In this document: positions 27,902 through 37,193 of the stretch, in pieces
Numbering within the stretch: the stretch's first letter is position 1
Layout of the letters: every line of letters begins with the position of its first letter
Made by a program: the position numbers and the translations under genes
DNA from: Haloterrigena salina JCM 13891
Lineage (GTDB): Archaea > Halobacteriota > Halobacteria > Halobacteriales > Natrialbaceae
NCBI RefSeq assembly: GCF_000337495.1
Contig: NZ_AOIS01000067.1
Location: 62,001-126,000, forward strand
DNA length: 64,000 nucleotides
Direction of reading: 5' to 3'
Notes under the pieces: generated by a model
Database searches by the model: none
Told to the model about the DNA's origin: nothing
The model's input: only the letters and a program-made list of their open reading frames with translations

Positions 27902-28933
27902 TTACTTGATCGTCGTGTGCTCGGACTCCTCGTTGAGCGCGAGGTTGGCCGCGATTTCGGCGTTTCGCATGGCGTACTGTGCGGTCTGCTGGAGGCTGAC
28001 GAGCACCTCGCGGACCCGCAGCAGGTCCTCGTTGTCCATCTCCGGAAGCTCGTCGAGGATCTCCTGTTCCTTACTGGAGACGTCGTGGAACATTTTCCGA
28101 ACCTGATTCGATTTGTCGTAATCGCGCTCAACGGCCGCCTCGACGGCGATCGAGGTGATCTCGTCGACCAGGTCGTTCAGTTCGCGGATGTCCCGCATCA
28201 CCGAGCTATCGACGTTCAGGCTGTGGCCCTCGGTCTCGATGACGATCTCGGCGATATCCTCGGCGTTGTCCGCGGTGAGCTCTAAGTTCTTCGCGATCGA
28301 GCGGTAGCCGATCAACGGGAAGCCGCTGTTGAGCCCGACCGCGCGGGCGAGGTTCGGATTCTGGTACGCAGTGAAGATCAAGCGCAGCAGAAGGACGAAA
28401 ATCTTGTTGGCCTGTCGCTCCCGGTTGAGGGCCCGCTGGGCCAGGTCGGGGTTGCCGTGGGCCAAGGCCTTGATCCCCTCGCCGCGCATCGTCTGGCCGG
28501 TACGCTCGAGGCGCTCGAGCAAGTTGTTCAGCGTGAAGTCCTCCGGGTCGACCGAGCAGCGGATCGAGATACTCTCGGGCGTCTCCTCGATGACGCCCAG
28601 CCCCATCAGCTGGGTCTCGGCCTGGTAGACGGCGTTGATGTGGTCGGACTCGAGGGCGCCGTCCTCGGTGTCGATGCGGATGACGCGCCGCCCGAGGACG
28701 TACTGGGCGACGATCGCGCGCTCGACGGCGTCGGCGTCCAAATCGTCCGCGTGGATGATCGCTTCCGTCTCCTCGGAGCTGGCGGATTCGGGCATGACGG
28801 TCAGCGTCCCCTTCCCGCTGGTCCGGAGGGAGACCTCGTCGCCCTTCTCGACGGCGTGTTCGGACGCCCATTCGGCGGGGAGCGTCATCGCGAGCGTCGA
28901 CGGCCCGAGTCGTTGCACTTTCCGCGTTTCCAT
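27902..28933 (-). CDS. AbrB-PhoU domain phosphate-uptake regulator
   Basis: A 343-residue regulator: an N-terminal SpoVT/AbrB swapped-hairpin DNA-binding domain (METRKVQRLGPSTLAMTLPA) and two PhoU helical bundles, recognisable by RQANKIFVLLLRLIFTAYQN, GYRSIAKNLELTADNAEDIA and QEILDELPEMDNEDLLRVRE. Haloarchaea use such fusions to control phosphate transport genes; no transport genes are adjacent here. The 119-bp upstream region is AT-rich (ttatatgg, tatatgtacc) and probably contains its promoter. Confidence 0.9.
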   Translation of the reverse strand: METRKVQRLGPSTLAMTLPAEWASEHAVEKGDEVSLRTSGKGTLTVMPESASSEETEAIIHADDLDADAVERAIVAQYVLGRRVIRIDTEDGALESDHINAVYQAETQLMGLGVIEETPESISIRCSVDPEDFTLNNLLERLERTGQTMRGEGIKALAHGNPDLAQRALNRERQANKIFVLLLRLIFTAYQNPNLARAVGLNSGFPLIGYRSIAKNLELTADNAEDIAEIVIETEGHSLNVDSSVMRDIRELNDLVDEITSIAVEAAVERDYDKSNQVRKMFHDVSSKEQEILDELPEMDNEDLLRVREVLVSLQQTAQYAMRNAEIAANLALNEESEHTTIK

Positions 28934-29052
28934 ATGACATCCTAAGGAAAGACACGACCTTAATCTTGACTATATGTACCTTATATCCGGGTCGGATAGT
29001 TATATGGATGATTGTGTAGGACGGAATCGCACGTACCTTAAACAACTAGCCC

Positions 29053-30213
29053 TCAGACGACCTTCACGAGCCGCGTCGTGAACCGGCCGGTCCGCACCCG
29101 CAGCCAGCCCCGCAGCTCCTCGTCGATCGCCTCGTCGTCCGTGTCGACGTGCAACGCGTCGATTCCGTCGAGTTTCTCCCCCGACGCGACGACCTCGATC
29201 TCGTCCGCCCGCTCGATGACTGCCGGCGAAATCTGGTGATTGCCACGCCCGAAGACGAACCCCTGGCCGCCGATCGGCGAGACGACGATCGTCGCCGGCG
29301 CCTCAAGGACGTCCAGAATATCGCTCTCGGCCGCGTCGCGAGCCAGCACCTCACCGTCGCGCCAGACGTCGACGCCCAGCGGCGACGGGTCGATCTCCAG
29401 CTCTCGCTCGATCGCGCCCACGGTGCTGCCGGGGCCGAAGACGTACGTGCGTTCGGGGTCGACTTCGCGGGCGAAGCCCGCGGCCAGCGAGTCGACGCTG
29501 CCGCTCGAGACCTGCTTGCTCGACTGGACGTCCGGCGCGACGGGGACGGGGACGATGGCCTCGAGTTGCGAGCGGACTTCCCCCTCGCGGTAGGCGTCCT
29601 CGTCGATGTCGTTGACCTCGCGGTCGGCCGCGCGGTCGAACTCGGCGGCGATCCGGCCCGCGTCCGCGGGCGTCACGGCGAACACCGACGAGTAGATTTT
29701 GACGCCCGCGGGGACGCCGAGCATCGGCGTCTCGTCGCCCGCCGTCTCCTCGAGCACGTCGGCGACGTCGACCGCGGTGCCGTCGCCCCCGACGAACAGG
29801 ATCAGGTCGACGTCCCGCTCGAGGAAGGCCCGGACGGCGGCCCGCGTGTCGGCGGCCGTCGTCGCGGCGGTCGCCGGATCGACCGGCCGCGACGTGTCGC
29901 TCGGATCGGTATCGGCGTTCACGGAAACGGTCGCGTCGGCCGGGTCGGCGTCGTCGGCCGTCGGCTCGTAGACGACGATCGGTTTGTAGCCGGCGTCGCG
30001 GACCGCCCGCTCGCCCATGACCCCCGCCGCGGTGTAGACGGCGACGTCAGGCGCCCGCCGATGCAGCGACCGCAGCGCCTCGCGCGCCCGTTCCGGCGCC
30101 CGCGGTTCGGCCCCGCGGCGGCGCGCTTCCTCGAGTTTGCCGTCGGTTCCCTTCAGTCCGACCCGACCGCCCATTCCCGCGATCGGATTGACGACCACGC
30201 CGAGCGAGTCCAT
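29053..30213 (-). CDS. ATP-NAD kinase-like protein (AcoX-type)
   Basis: A 386-residue member of the NAD-kinase-like/AcoX group. The N-terminus LGVVVNPIAGMGGRVGLKGT and LFVGGDGTAVDVADV (GGDGT near residue 141) are kinase motifs, and LGVPAGVKIYSSVFAVTP is typical of this subgroup, which is longer than the housekeeping NAD kinase. An acidic Asp/Thr-rich insertion lies around residues 85-115. It probably phosphorylates a nucleotide or related substrate; which one is not certain. Confidence 0.85.
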   Translation of the reverse strand: MDSLGVVVNPIAGMGGRVGLKGTDGKLEEARRRGAEPRAPERAREALRSLHRRAPDVAVYTAAGVMGERAVRDAGYKPIVVYEPTADDADPADATVSVNADTDPSDTSRPVDPATAATTAADTRAAVRAFLERDVDLILFVGGDGTAVDVADVLEETAGDETPMLGVPAGVKIYSSVFAVTPADAGRIAAEFDRAADREVNDIDEDAYREGEVRSQLEAIVPVPVAPDVQSSKQVSSGSVDSLAAGFAREVDPERTYVFGPGSTVGAIERELEIDPSPLGVDVWRDGEVLARDAAESDILDVLEAPATIVVSPIGGQGFVFGRGNHQISPAVIERADEIEVVASGEKLDGIDALHVDTDDEAIDEELRGWLRVRTGRFTTRLVKVV

Positions 30214-30402
30214 GGCGGACGTAGGCGAAGCCGATCAATAAGCCGTATGGTGTTTCGAGCACGCTGCCGGCGTCTCGCTCGGCTCAGCACGCCCCGACGG
30301 GCGCGGCGGCGCGGCCCGCGCCCGCGGACCGCGATCGAACGTCCGCCGAACGACGCGCCGATTTTCTGAAAGGTTAAGGGGGCAGGGGACGGACCGCGGA
30401 GC

Positions 30403-30528
30403 ATGGACACAGTTACGCAGGTCGTACTCGCGGAAGGGGCGGAGCTACCGATGGACGTCGTCGGCTGGGTTGCGTTGGTCCTCAGCCTCCTCGTAACGAT
30501 CGTCTGGCTCGCGTACCTCTACCGATAA
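30403..30528 (+). CDS. Small single-helix membrane protein, 41 aa
   Basis: A short gene reading MDTVTQVVLAEGAELPMD, then the hydrophobic helix VVGWVALVLSLLVTIVWLAY ending LYR. A purine-rich stretch lies upstream (gaaaggttaaggggg). The clean amphipathic start and one 20-residue transmembrane segment support coding. It lies between the NAD-kinase-like gene and the convergent CinA-like gene. No function can be assigned. Confidence 0.65.
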   Translation: MDTVTQVVLAEGAELPMDVVGWVALVLSLLVTIVWLAYLYR

Positions 30529-30572
30529 CGCTACCGGCGGCTACCGACGGCCGTCGACGGCCGACCGCCGTC

Positions 30573-31259
30573 TCACTCGGCGAGTTCGACGCGTTCGCGG
30601 AGCCACGCGGCCGCCTCGGCGACCGTCTCCTCGTCGGTCCCCTGAACGGCGAGTCGGACGGAATTGCCCGGATAGCTCCCGACGCTGACGTCGAATCGAT
30701 CGCGAACGCCGGCGATCCGGTCGAGCAGCGCGCTCTCGGGTTCGTCGGCGACGACTTCCTCGCGGTAGGTCGGCGCGCCGGCGAACTCGGATTCGATCGA
30801 CTCGAACATCCGCTTCATTTCGGCCGGTACGCCGGGGAGGACGTAGATGTCCTCGACGACCGCGCCCGGGGCGACCCCCTCGTCGTTGTCGACGGCTCGA
30901 GCGCCGGCCGGCAGGTCCGCCGTCCCCGCGGTCAGATCGTCCCGCGAGTAACCCGACTCCTCGAGCCAGGCGAGCGCCTCGGCGTGTTCCTCGAGGTCGC
31001 GCCCGAGCGCGGCGGCGACGCCCTCCATGGTGACGTCGTCGTGGGTCGGTCCGAGGCCGCCGGTGACGACGACCGCGTCGTACTCGGCGCGGTACTCGTT
31101 GACGACGCGGGCGATATCGCCGATTCGGTCCGGGACCGTGGTGACGCGTTCGACCGAGACGCCGCGCTCGTCGAGTCGTTCGCCGAGCCAGGCGGCGTTC
31201 GTGTTCGTCGTCTGCCCGGCGAGCAGTTCGTCCCCGACCGTGACGACCGCGACGTTCAT
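30573..31259 (-). CDS. CinA-like molybdopterin-binding-domain protein
   Basis: A 228-residue protein corresponding to the N-terminal MoCF/CinA domain without the C-terminal amidase. VAVVTVGDELLAGQTTNTNA and VVVTGGLGPTHDDVTMEGVA (about residue 66) are diagnostic; GAVVEDIYVLPGVPAEMKRM follows. In bacteria this domain acts as an ADP-ribose pyrophosphatase in NAD repair; here only the domain family is certain. The start is ATG 31259; an upstream extension is arginine-rich and unlikely. Confidence 0.87.
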   Translation of the reverse strand: MNVAVVTVGDELLAGQTTNTNAAWLGERLDERGVSVERVTTVPDRIGDIARVVNEYRAEYDAVVVTGGLGPTHDDVTMEGVAAALGRDLEEHAEALAWLEESGYSRDDLTAGTADLPAGARAVDNDEGVAPGAVVEDIYVLPGVPAEMKRMFESIESEFAGAPTYREEVVADEPESALLDRIAGVRDRFDVSVGSYPGNSVRLAVQGTDEETVAEAAAWLRERVELAE

Positions 31260-31361
31260 ACGCGATCGTTCGGGCCCCGGATTGAAACGAGTATCGAGGC
31301 GCCGGTCCGCGGTCGGCTCTCGAGATCCCTCGTCGAGGCGCAATCAGTTGCTTTTCAGACT

Positions 31362-31405
31362 GGTATATAACTGGACCGGTCAGGTAACCACAAGATTCAA
31401 TCTTG
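31362..31405 (+). promoter_or_regulatory. TATA-like element and 15-nt palindromic operator candidate
   Basis: GGTATATAA at 31362-31370 is a good archaeal TATA box for the downstream winged-helix gene. About 25 bases later, overlapping the expected transcription start, 31391-31405 read CAAGATTCAATCTTG, a perfect 7-1-7 palindrome. A repressor bound there would block initiation, so autoregulation by the adjacent regulator is plausible (inference). Confidence 0.5.
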
Positions 31406-31427
31406 ATAATTCAGTAGTGAGTGAACG

Positions 31428-31784
31428 ATGTCTCAGAGTCGGACGGATGGAACCGAGGCGGATTCGAGCGCGATCCTCTCGGCACTCGGGAACAAGTACA
31501 GCGCAGAGATCCTCTGCGCGGCGGGAACACCGAAGTCGGCACAGGCCTTGAGCGAGGATATCGAGATTCCGATTGCGACGTGCTATCGGCGCATCGAGGA
31601 ACTCGTCAACGCCGGACTGTTGACCTGCGAGGGGCGACAGCTCTCCGAAGAGGGACGCCGCACGAATATCTACCGGCGAACCTTGGACGAGATCGACGTC
31701 GACTTCTCGAAGGATCGCCCGCAGCTCTCTCAAAAGCGCCGAACGGAGGCCAAGAACAGACTGCAAGATCAGCTCAGGGACTAG
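31428..31784 (+). CDS. ArsR-like winged-helix transcription regulator
   Basis: A 118-residue one-domain regulator. ALGNKYSAEILCAAGTPKSA leads into the recognition helix IPIATCYRRIEELVNAGLLT and the wing around GRQLSEEGRRTNIYRRTLDE. This resembles haloarchaeal ArsR-type repressors without obvious metal-binding cysteines. The charged C-terminus QKRRTEAKNRLQDQLRD may mediate dimerisation. It lies 187 bp before the queD start; a regulatory link to the que genes is not shown. Confidence 0.8.
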   Translation: MSQSRTDGTEADSSAILSALGNKYSAEILCAAGTPKSAQALSEDIEIPIATCYRRIEELVNAGLLTCEGRQLSEEGRRTNIYRRTLDEIDVDFSKDRPQLSQKRRTEAKNRLQDQLRD

Positions 31785-31970
31785 CCGAACCGTCTCGAGC
31801 GAGAGGATCGACGAATCGAACCAGGGATGGGAGACGTCGGTCGGACTCGACCGACGAGTCGAACGGTCGTTTTGACCTGTGACTCGAGTCGACGCCAGTA
31901 GACGATCGTCCGAACGGATCGCCGCCGACGGTTCGGTCATCCTTAAGTAATCTCGCGGGAATACTGTGGT

Positions 31971-32489
31971 ATGACCGAACCGTCCGACGGAGCCGATCCA
32001 GCGGCTGCGACCGACGAGACCTCGACGGTAGCGAGCGGTGACGCCGCGAGCCGCGAGCGGGACCCCGTCGCCGGCACCGAACGCGTCCTCCGGGTCGGCC
32101 ACGACCGACCGATCAGGATCAGCACCGGCCACCGGATCCGCCACCACGACGGCAAGTGCGCGCGCCCGCACGGCCACAACTACGAGGTCGCCGTCACCGT
32201 CGTCGGCGAACTCGCCGCGGAAGGCTGGGTCGCCGACAAGGGCGATATTACCGACGTTATCGACGAGTGGGATCACCGGTTCCTCCTCGAGGCGGGCGAT
32301 CCGCTGATCGAGGCCTTCGAGGCCTCGGGCGATGGCGACGCGGTCGTCGCCCTCGAGCATCCGCCGACGGCGGAGGTGATGAGCGTGCTCTTGGAGCGAA
32401 AGCTCCTGGCTGCGCTCCCCGAGAACGTCTCGGACGTCCGGGTGCAGGTCAACGAGACCAGCGAACTCTGCGGGGGCGGCCGATTCTGA
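31971..32489 (+). CDS. queD: 6-carboxy-5,6,7,8-tetrahydropterin synthase
   Basis: A 172-residue pterin enzyme that converts 7,8-dihydroneopterin triphosphate to carboxy-tetrahydropterin, the first committed step toward preQ0 and archaeosine in tRNA. Zinc histidines and the catalytic cysteine lie in HRIRHHDGKCARPHGHNYEV (Cys near residue 63); DWHD-equivalent chemistry is in VIDEWDHRFLL. The first ~45 residues are an acidic halophilic extension. It is followed by queE after a single base and then queC, so the three genes form an operon. Confidence 0.93.
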   Translation: MTEPSDGADPAAATDETSTVASGDAASRERDPVAGTERVLRVGHDRPIRISTGHRIRHHDGKCARPHGHNYEVAVTVVGELAAEGWVADKGDITDVIDEWDHRFLLEAGDPLIEAFEASGDGDAVVALEHPPTAEVMSVLLERKLLAALPENVSDVRVQVNETSELCGGGRF

Positions 32490-32490
32490 G

Positions 32491-33315
32491 ATGCCGGTCT
32501 CCGATTCCGTCGATCGCGACGGCGAGGGCGAGGGCGCCGACGCTCGAGACGGTGCGGGAACCCGCGGTGAGCGTCCCGACGACGGTCTCCCGATCAACGA
32601 ACTGTTCTACTCGCTGCAGGGCGAGGGCACCCTCGCCGGCGTCCCGTCGGTGTTCGTCCGCACGAGCGGCTGCAACCTCCGGTGTTGGTTCTGCGACTCC
32701 TATCACACCTCCTGGGAGCCGACCCACGCGTACATGTCTCTCGAGGAGATCCTCGCCGAGATCGAGCGCCACGACGCCGACCACGTCGTGCTCACGGGCG
32801 GCGAACCCCTGATCCACGAGGAGAGCGTCGCGCTGCTCGAAGCGCTCGACGACCGGGGCTATCACACCACCGTCGAGACCAACGGGACGATCGATCGCGA
32901 CGCGCCGATCGATCTCGCCTCGATCAGCCCGAAACTCGAGAGCAGCACGCCGACGCCGGAGCGCGCGCCGGACGACGCCGACGAGGCCGACGCGGAGCAG
33001 TGGGCCGAGCGCCACGAGCGCGACCGGATCGATCTCGAGGCGCTGGCCGGTCTCGTCGAGGACTATGACTTTCAACTGAAGTTCGTCGTCACCGACGGCG
33101 ACGATATGCCTGAGATTCTCGACCTGCTCGCGGAGCTCCGGGACGTCGCGGACGTACCGATCCGCGACGACGACGTCCTCTTGATGCCCGAGGGCGCGAC
33201 TCGAGAGCGCCTCGCGGAGACCCGCACCCGCGTCGCCGACCTCGCGATGGAGCACGGCTTCCGATACACCCCGCGGCTCCACGTCGACCTCTGGAACGAC
33301 GCGCCTGAGACGTAG
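32491..33315 (+). CDS. queE: 7-carboxy-7-deazaguanine synthase (radical SAM)
   Basis: A 274-residue radical SAM enzyme producing the deazaguanine ring. The iron-sulfur motif is VRTSGCNLRCWFCDSYHTSW (C-x3-C-x2-C from residue ~61), preceded by NELFYSLQGEGTLAGVPSVF and followed by HVVLTGGEPLIH and TVETNGT. An acidic insertion occurs around residues 150-185. Its ATG is one base after the queD stop, implying translational coupling. Confidence 0.93.
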   Translation: MPVSDSVDRDGEGEGADARDGAGTRGERPDDGLPINELFYSLQGEGTLAGVPSVFVRTSGCNLRCWFCDSYHTSWEPTHAYMSLEEILAEIERHDADHVVLTGGEPLIHEESVALLEALDDRGYHTTVETNGTIDRDAPIDLASISPKLESSTPTPERAPDDADEADAEQWAERHERDRIDLEALAGLVEDYDFQLKFVVTDGDDMPEILDLLAELRDVADVPIRDDDVLLMPEGATRERLAETRTRVADLAMEHGFRYTPRLHVDLWNDAPET

Positions 33316-33347
33316 CGACCGACGACCGTTCGACCACGAACACTACG

Positions 33348-34079
33348 ATGACCGACGCGACCACCGCAACTGACGGAGACGAATCGACCGAGAAACGCGC
33401 CGTCGTCCTCCTCTCGGGAGGCATGGACAGCGCCACCGCCGCCTACGAGGCCCGGGACCGGGGCTACGACATCTACGCCCTGCACACCTCCTACGGCCAG
33501 CGCACCGAGGACCGCGAGCTCGAATGCGCCCGTCGACTCGCCGACGAACTCGACGCCGCGGACTTCCTGCAGATCGAGACCGGACACCTCTCGGCGATCG
33601 GCGCCTCGAGTCTCACCGACGACGAGATGGCCGTCGCGGACGCCGACATGGACAGCGACGAGATCCCCACTTCGTACGTCCCCTTCCGGAACGCGAACCT
33701 GCTCGCGATGGCGGTCTCCTACGCCGAGGCTAACGACTGCGAGGCCGTCTTCATCGGCGCCCACAGCGAGGACTTCTCGGGGTATCCGGACTGTCGTCCC
33801 GAGTTCTTCGAGGCCTTCGAGAACGTGGTCGACGTCGGGACCAAACCCGAGACCGACGTCTCGATCGAAGCGCCGTTCGTCGAATGGTCGAAAACGGATA
33901 TCGCCGAGCACGGCGTCGGTCTCGAGGTCCCCTACGAACACACCTGGAGCTGTTACCGCGAGAACGAGCCCGCCTGTGGCACCTGCGACGCCTGCGCGTT
34001 CCGCCTGCAGGCGTTTCAGAACGTCGGCGTCCGCGATCCGATCGAGTACGCCGAGCGACCGTCGTACGTGGACGAGTGA
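33348..34079 (+). CDS. queC: 7-cyano-7-deazaguanine synthase
   Basis: A 243-residue ATP-dependent ligase that makes preQ0, the base inserted into archaeal tRNA by ArcTGT. The PP-loop is VVLLSGGMDSATAAYEARDR (about residue 20); the zinc cysteines are in WSCYRENEPACGTCDACAFR near the C-terminus. Conserved GAHSEDFSGYPDCRPEFF is also present. It is the last gene of queD-queE-queC; the tRNA transglycosylase is not in the window. Confidence 0.95.
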   Translation: MTDATTATDGDESTEKRAVVLLSGGMDSATAAYEARDRGYDIYALHTSYGQRTEDRELECARRLADELDAADFLQIETGHLSAIGASSLTDDEMAVADADMDSDEIPTSYVPFRNANLLAMAVSYAEANDCEAVFIGAHSEDFSGYPDCRPEFFEAFENVVDVGTKPETDVSIEAPFVEWSKTDIAEHGVGLEVPYEHTWSCYRENEPACGTCDACAFRLQAFQNVGVRDPIEYAERPSYVDE

Positions 34080-34166
34080 CCGGTTTCTACGGGTGTAACT
34101 GAACGGTAATTCACCTCGGGACGTGCCCCCTCATATTTTATGGGCGGCCATGAGTAGTTGCTACCA

Positions 34167-36533
34167 ATGTACCAGCGGGCGGATCGTGACGACCGCCAGC
34201 GACTGCCGGCGCTCGGAATCGCGTCCGATCTCGAGTCTTCGCGGGGGAATCCGGCGTTTCACGGGCTGGTCGGATCGCCTGACGAGTCCGATCACGATCA
34301 CGACGAGTCGACCGATCACGTCGCGCTCCTCTACGAGGACCACGACGAGCAGTTCAGCGCCGTGATCCCCTTCGTCCGGCGAGGACTCGAGCGCGGCGAG
34401 CGCTGTCTCTACATCGCCGACGAGAACGACAGGGCCGACGTCCTGTCGGCGATGCGGGAGTACGGCATCGACGTCGACGACGCCCTCGAGTCGGGCGCGC
34501 TCTCGGTGGTGACGCCCGCGGACACCTACCGTCGGACCGGCGAGTTTGACCGCGACGCGATGGTGCGGTTCTGGGAGGAGTCGCTCGCGGAGGCGACCGA
34601 GGAAGACGACTTTACGGGTATCCGTGCGGCCGCCGAGATGACGTGGGCCCTGAACGACGGCGATACCGACCTCGATCACCTCGTCGAGTACGAGGCGATC
34701 CTCAACTCGATCTACGAGGGCGAGCCGTACGCCGTCTGCTGTCAGTACAACCGCGAGCGGTTCCCCGCCGACGTCATCCACGAGGTGATCCGCACGCACC
34801 CGCTGCTCGTCCACGACGGCGTCGTCTCGGAGAACATCTACTACACGCCCCCGGCGGAGTTCTTCGGCCCGGATCGGCCCGCTCGCGAGGTCGAACGGAT
34901 GACGACCACGTTGCGCGAGCGAACGATCGGGAACGCGGCCCTCGAGCGCGCGACCGAGCGGTTCCGGAAGATCTTCGAGCACAGCCAGGACGCGATCTTC
35001 ATCAACGATCCGTACGCCGACGAGATCCTCGAGGCCAACCCGGCGGGCTGTGAGATGCTGGGCTACTCCCGCGAGGAACTGCTCGAGCTCGGGCCGTCGG
35101 ACTGCCATCCCCACGAGATGGAGGCGTTCCGCGAGTTCGTCGGCACCGTCTTCGAGGAGGGGGCCGGCTGGACGGACGAGCTGAGCTGTCTCCCGAAGGA
35201 AGGCGAGCCGATTCCGGCGGAGCTCTCGGCGTCGAAGATCACGGTCGACGGTCGGCCGTGCATGCTCGCGATCGCCCGCGATATCAGCGAGCGGAAGGCA
35301 CGCGAGCGCGCACAGCGGCGCCTCTACGAGATCGCCGCCGATCCCGACCGCTCGTTCGACGAGAAATTGCGGGCCATCTTCGACCTCGGCTGCGACCGGT
35401 TCGACCTCGAGCTCGGCGGGCTGGCCCGGATCGACCCCGAGACCGATCGGTTCGTCGTCGAGGCCGTCAGCGGCGACCACGAGCGCCTCCGACCGGGCGC
35501 CGAGGTTTCCCTCTCGGAGACCTACTGTCGCGTGTTCGCCGACGAGACGGACGCGGCCGGGGAGGACGCGGCGACCGACACCGCGTCGATCACAGATCCC
35601 GAAGCCACCGGGTTCGAGGGAACGACGGCCTACGAGGAGTTCGGCGTCGAGTCCTATTTCGGCACGCGGCTCTCGATCGCGGACGACCTCGACAGGACGT
35701 TCTTCTTCGTCTCGACTGCGCCCCGCGAGGAGCCCTTCACCGAGGCCGAGCGGACGTTCCTCGACCTGATGGGCCAGTGGGTTCGGTACGAACTCGAGCG
35801 CAAGCGCTACGAAGTGACGTTAGAGGAGACGATCGAGCGCCTCGAGCAGTCCAACGAGCGGCTCGAGCAGTTCGCCTACGCGGCCAGCCACGACCTCCAG
35901 GAGCCCCTGCGGATGGTCTCGAGTTACCTGCAGCTGATCGAGAGCCGGTACGCCGATCGACTCGACGACGACGGCGAGGAGTTCATCGACTTCGCGGTCG
36001 ACGGCGCCGAGCGGATGAAGGCCATGATCGAGGCCCTGCTCGCGTACTCCCGGATCGAGACGCGGGGCGAGCCATTCGAGTCGGTCGATCTCGAGGCCGT
36101 GGTCGACGACGTCCTGGCGGATCTCCGACTCCGAATCGCGGAGTCCGACGCCGAGATCGACGTCGGCGACCTGCCGACCGTCGCCGGCGACCGAAACCAG
36201 CTCCACCAGCTGTTTCAGAACCTGCTGACGAACGCGCTCGAGTACAGCGGCGACGAGCCGCCGCGGGTGGAGATCGCGGCCCGACGGGACGGTCGGCAGT
36301 GGATCGTCTCGGTCAGCGACGAGGGGATCGGCATCGAGCCCGGGGAACGAGAGCGGATCTTCGAGGTGTTCGAACGACTGCACAGCCGCGCGGAGTACGA
36401 CGGCACCGGGATCGGGCTGGCGCTCTGTCAGCGGATCGTCGAGCGCCACGGCGGCGACATCTGGGTCGAGTCCGAACCCGGCGAGGGGTCGACCTTCTCC
36501 GTGGCGTTTCCCGACCCGACCGTTCGTGAGTGA
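34167..36533 (+). CDS. Hybrid sensory histidine kinase: MEDS, PAS, GAF, HisKA, HATPase
   Basis: A 788-residue soluble kinase. The order is a MEDS domain at ~45-215 (DHVALLYEDHDEQFSAVIPF, a DcmR-type sensor), PAS at ~270-380 (RFRKIFEHSQDAIFINDPYA), GAF at ~390-540, HisKA with ASHDLQEPLRMVSSYLQLIE (His near residue 575), and HATPase with LFQNLLTNALEYSGDEPP and YDGTGIGLALCQRIVERHGG. No transmembrane segment, so it senses cytoplasmic signals. No response regulator is adjacent. The ATG at 34167 is preferred to a TTG three codons upstream. Confidence 0.92.
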   Translation: MYQRADRDDRQRLPALGIASDLESSRGNPAFHGLVGSPDESDHDHDESTDHVALLYEDHDEQFSAVIPFVRRGLERGERCLYIADENDRADVLSAMREYGIDVDDALESGALSVVTPADTYRRTGEFDRDAMVRFWEESLAEATEEDDFTGIRAAAEMTWALNDGDTDLDHLVEYEAILNSIYEGEPYAVCCQYNRERFPADVIHEVIRTHPLLVHDGVVSENIYYTPPAEFFGPDRPAREVERMTTTLRERTIGNAALERATERFRKIFEHSQDAIFINDPYADEILEANPAGCEMLGYSREELLELGPSDCHPHEMEAFREFVGTVFEEGAGWTDELSCLPKEGEPIPAELSASKITVDGRPCMLAIARDISERKARERAQRRLYEIAADPDRSFDEKLRAIFDLGCDRFDLELGGLARIDPETDRFVVEAVSGDHERLRPGAEVSLSETYCRVFADETDAAGEDAATDTASITDPEATGFEGTTAYEEFGVESYFGTRLSIADDLDRTFFFVSTAPREEPFTEAERTFLDLMGQWVRYELERKRYEVTLEETIERLEQSNERLEQFAYAASHDLQEPLRMVSSYLQLIESRYADRLDDDGEEFIDFAVDGAERMKAMIEALLAYSRIETRGEPFESVDLEAVVDDVLADLRLRIAESDAEIDVGDLPTVAGDRNQLHQLFQNLLTNALEYSGDEPPRVEIAARRDGRQWIVSVSDEGIGIEPGERERIFEVFERLHSRAEYDGTGIGLALCQRIVERHGGDIWVESEPGEGSTFSVAFPDPTVRE

Positions 36534-36636
36534 GCGACTCAGGGGCCGCTATCCGGGTCCGAACACAGCGGTACCTCGAGAACCGACCAGTCGTTAGATT
36601 AGTAACACGACGGGTCGAACGTCGATACCGAGACCG

Positions 36637-37092
36637 ATGCTCTCGCTCCGCGAGTGGTTCCGCGACGAGGACGGGTGGACGACGCCGGACGGTCGCCGCG
36701 GCGAACTCGTCGAACTCGTCGTCGCTCTCCCGGTGTTCGCTTTCTTCGCGACGCGCGAGACCGGTGTGCCGTCGCCGACAGACCACCCGATCGCCGTACT
36801 TCTCGGCGTCTGTTGTGGCTTCGGGTACGCGGTCTACTGGCGCGAGCGACTTCTCTCGCGGATCCCCGAGCAACTGCGCACGTTCGCCGTGACCTTCGTT
36901 CTCGGCGGTGGAACGGGTCTTTCCCTGCTCCAACTCGTCCACCTCGCGGCGCCGACGATCGTATTCGTCGTCGCGGCGGGGACGACGATCGCCGCGATCT
37001 ACGCGACGTGGCTCTGCTCGCCGCTCGAGAACGGGCTGCGACCGCCGCGTCGGGGCGTCGAACCGCCGTCGTCGCTCGAATCGTCCGAGTAG
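36637..37092 (+). CDS. Hypothetical membrane protein, 151 aa
   Basis: A 151-residue protein with a hydrophilic start (MLSLREWFRDEDGWTTPDGR) and four likely helices: VVALPVFAFF, HPIAVLLGVCCGFGYAVYW, TFAVTFVLGGGTGLSLLQL and IVFVVAAGTTIAAIYATWL. It follows the histidine kinase gene by about 100 bp. The family is unfamiliar; membrane location is the only inference. Confidence 0.68.
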   Translation: MLSLREWFRDEDGWTTPDGRRGELVELVVALPVFAFFATRETGVPSPTDHPIAVLLGVCCGFGYAVYWRERLLSRIPEQLRTFAVTFVLGGGTGLSLLQLVHLAAPTIVFVVAAGTTIAAIYATWLCSPLENGLRPPRRGVEPPSSLESSE

Positions 37093-37193
37093 CCCGAGTC
37101 GTCGGCACCGGCGGCCTCGAAGTCGTCGGTATCGGAACCGAACGCCTGACGCCCGCTCGTTCGATCGCCCGGTCGGCACCGACGAACTGGCTT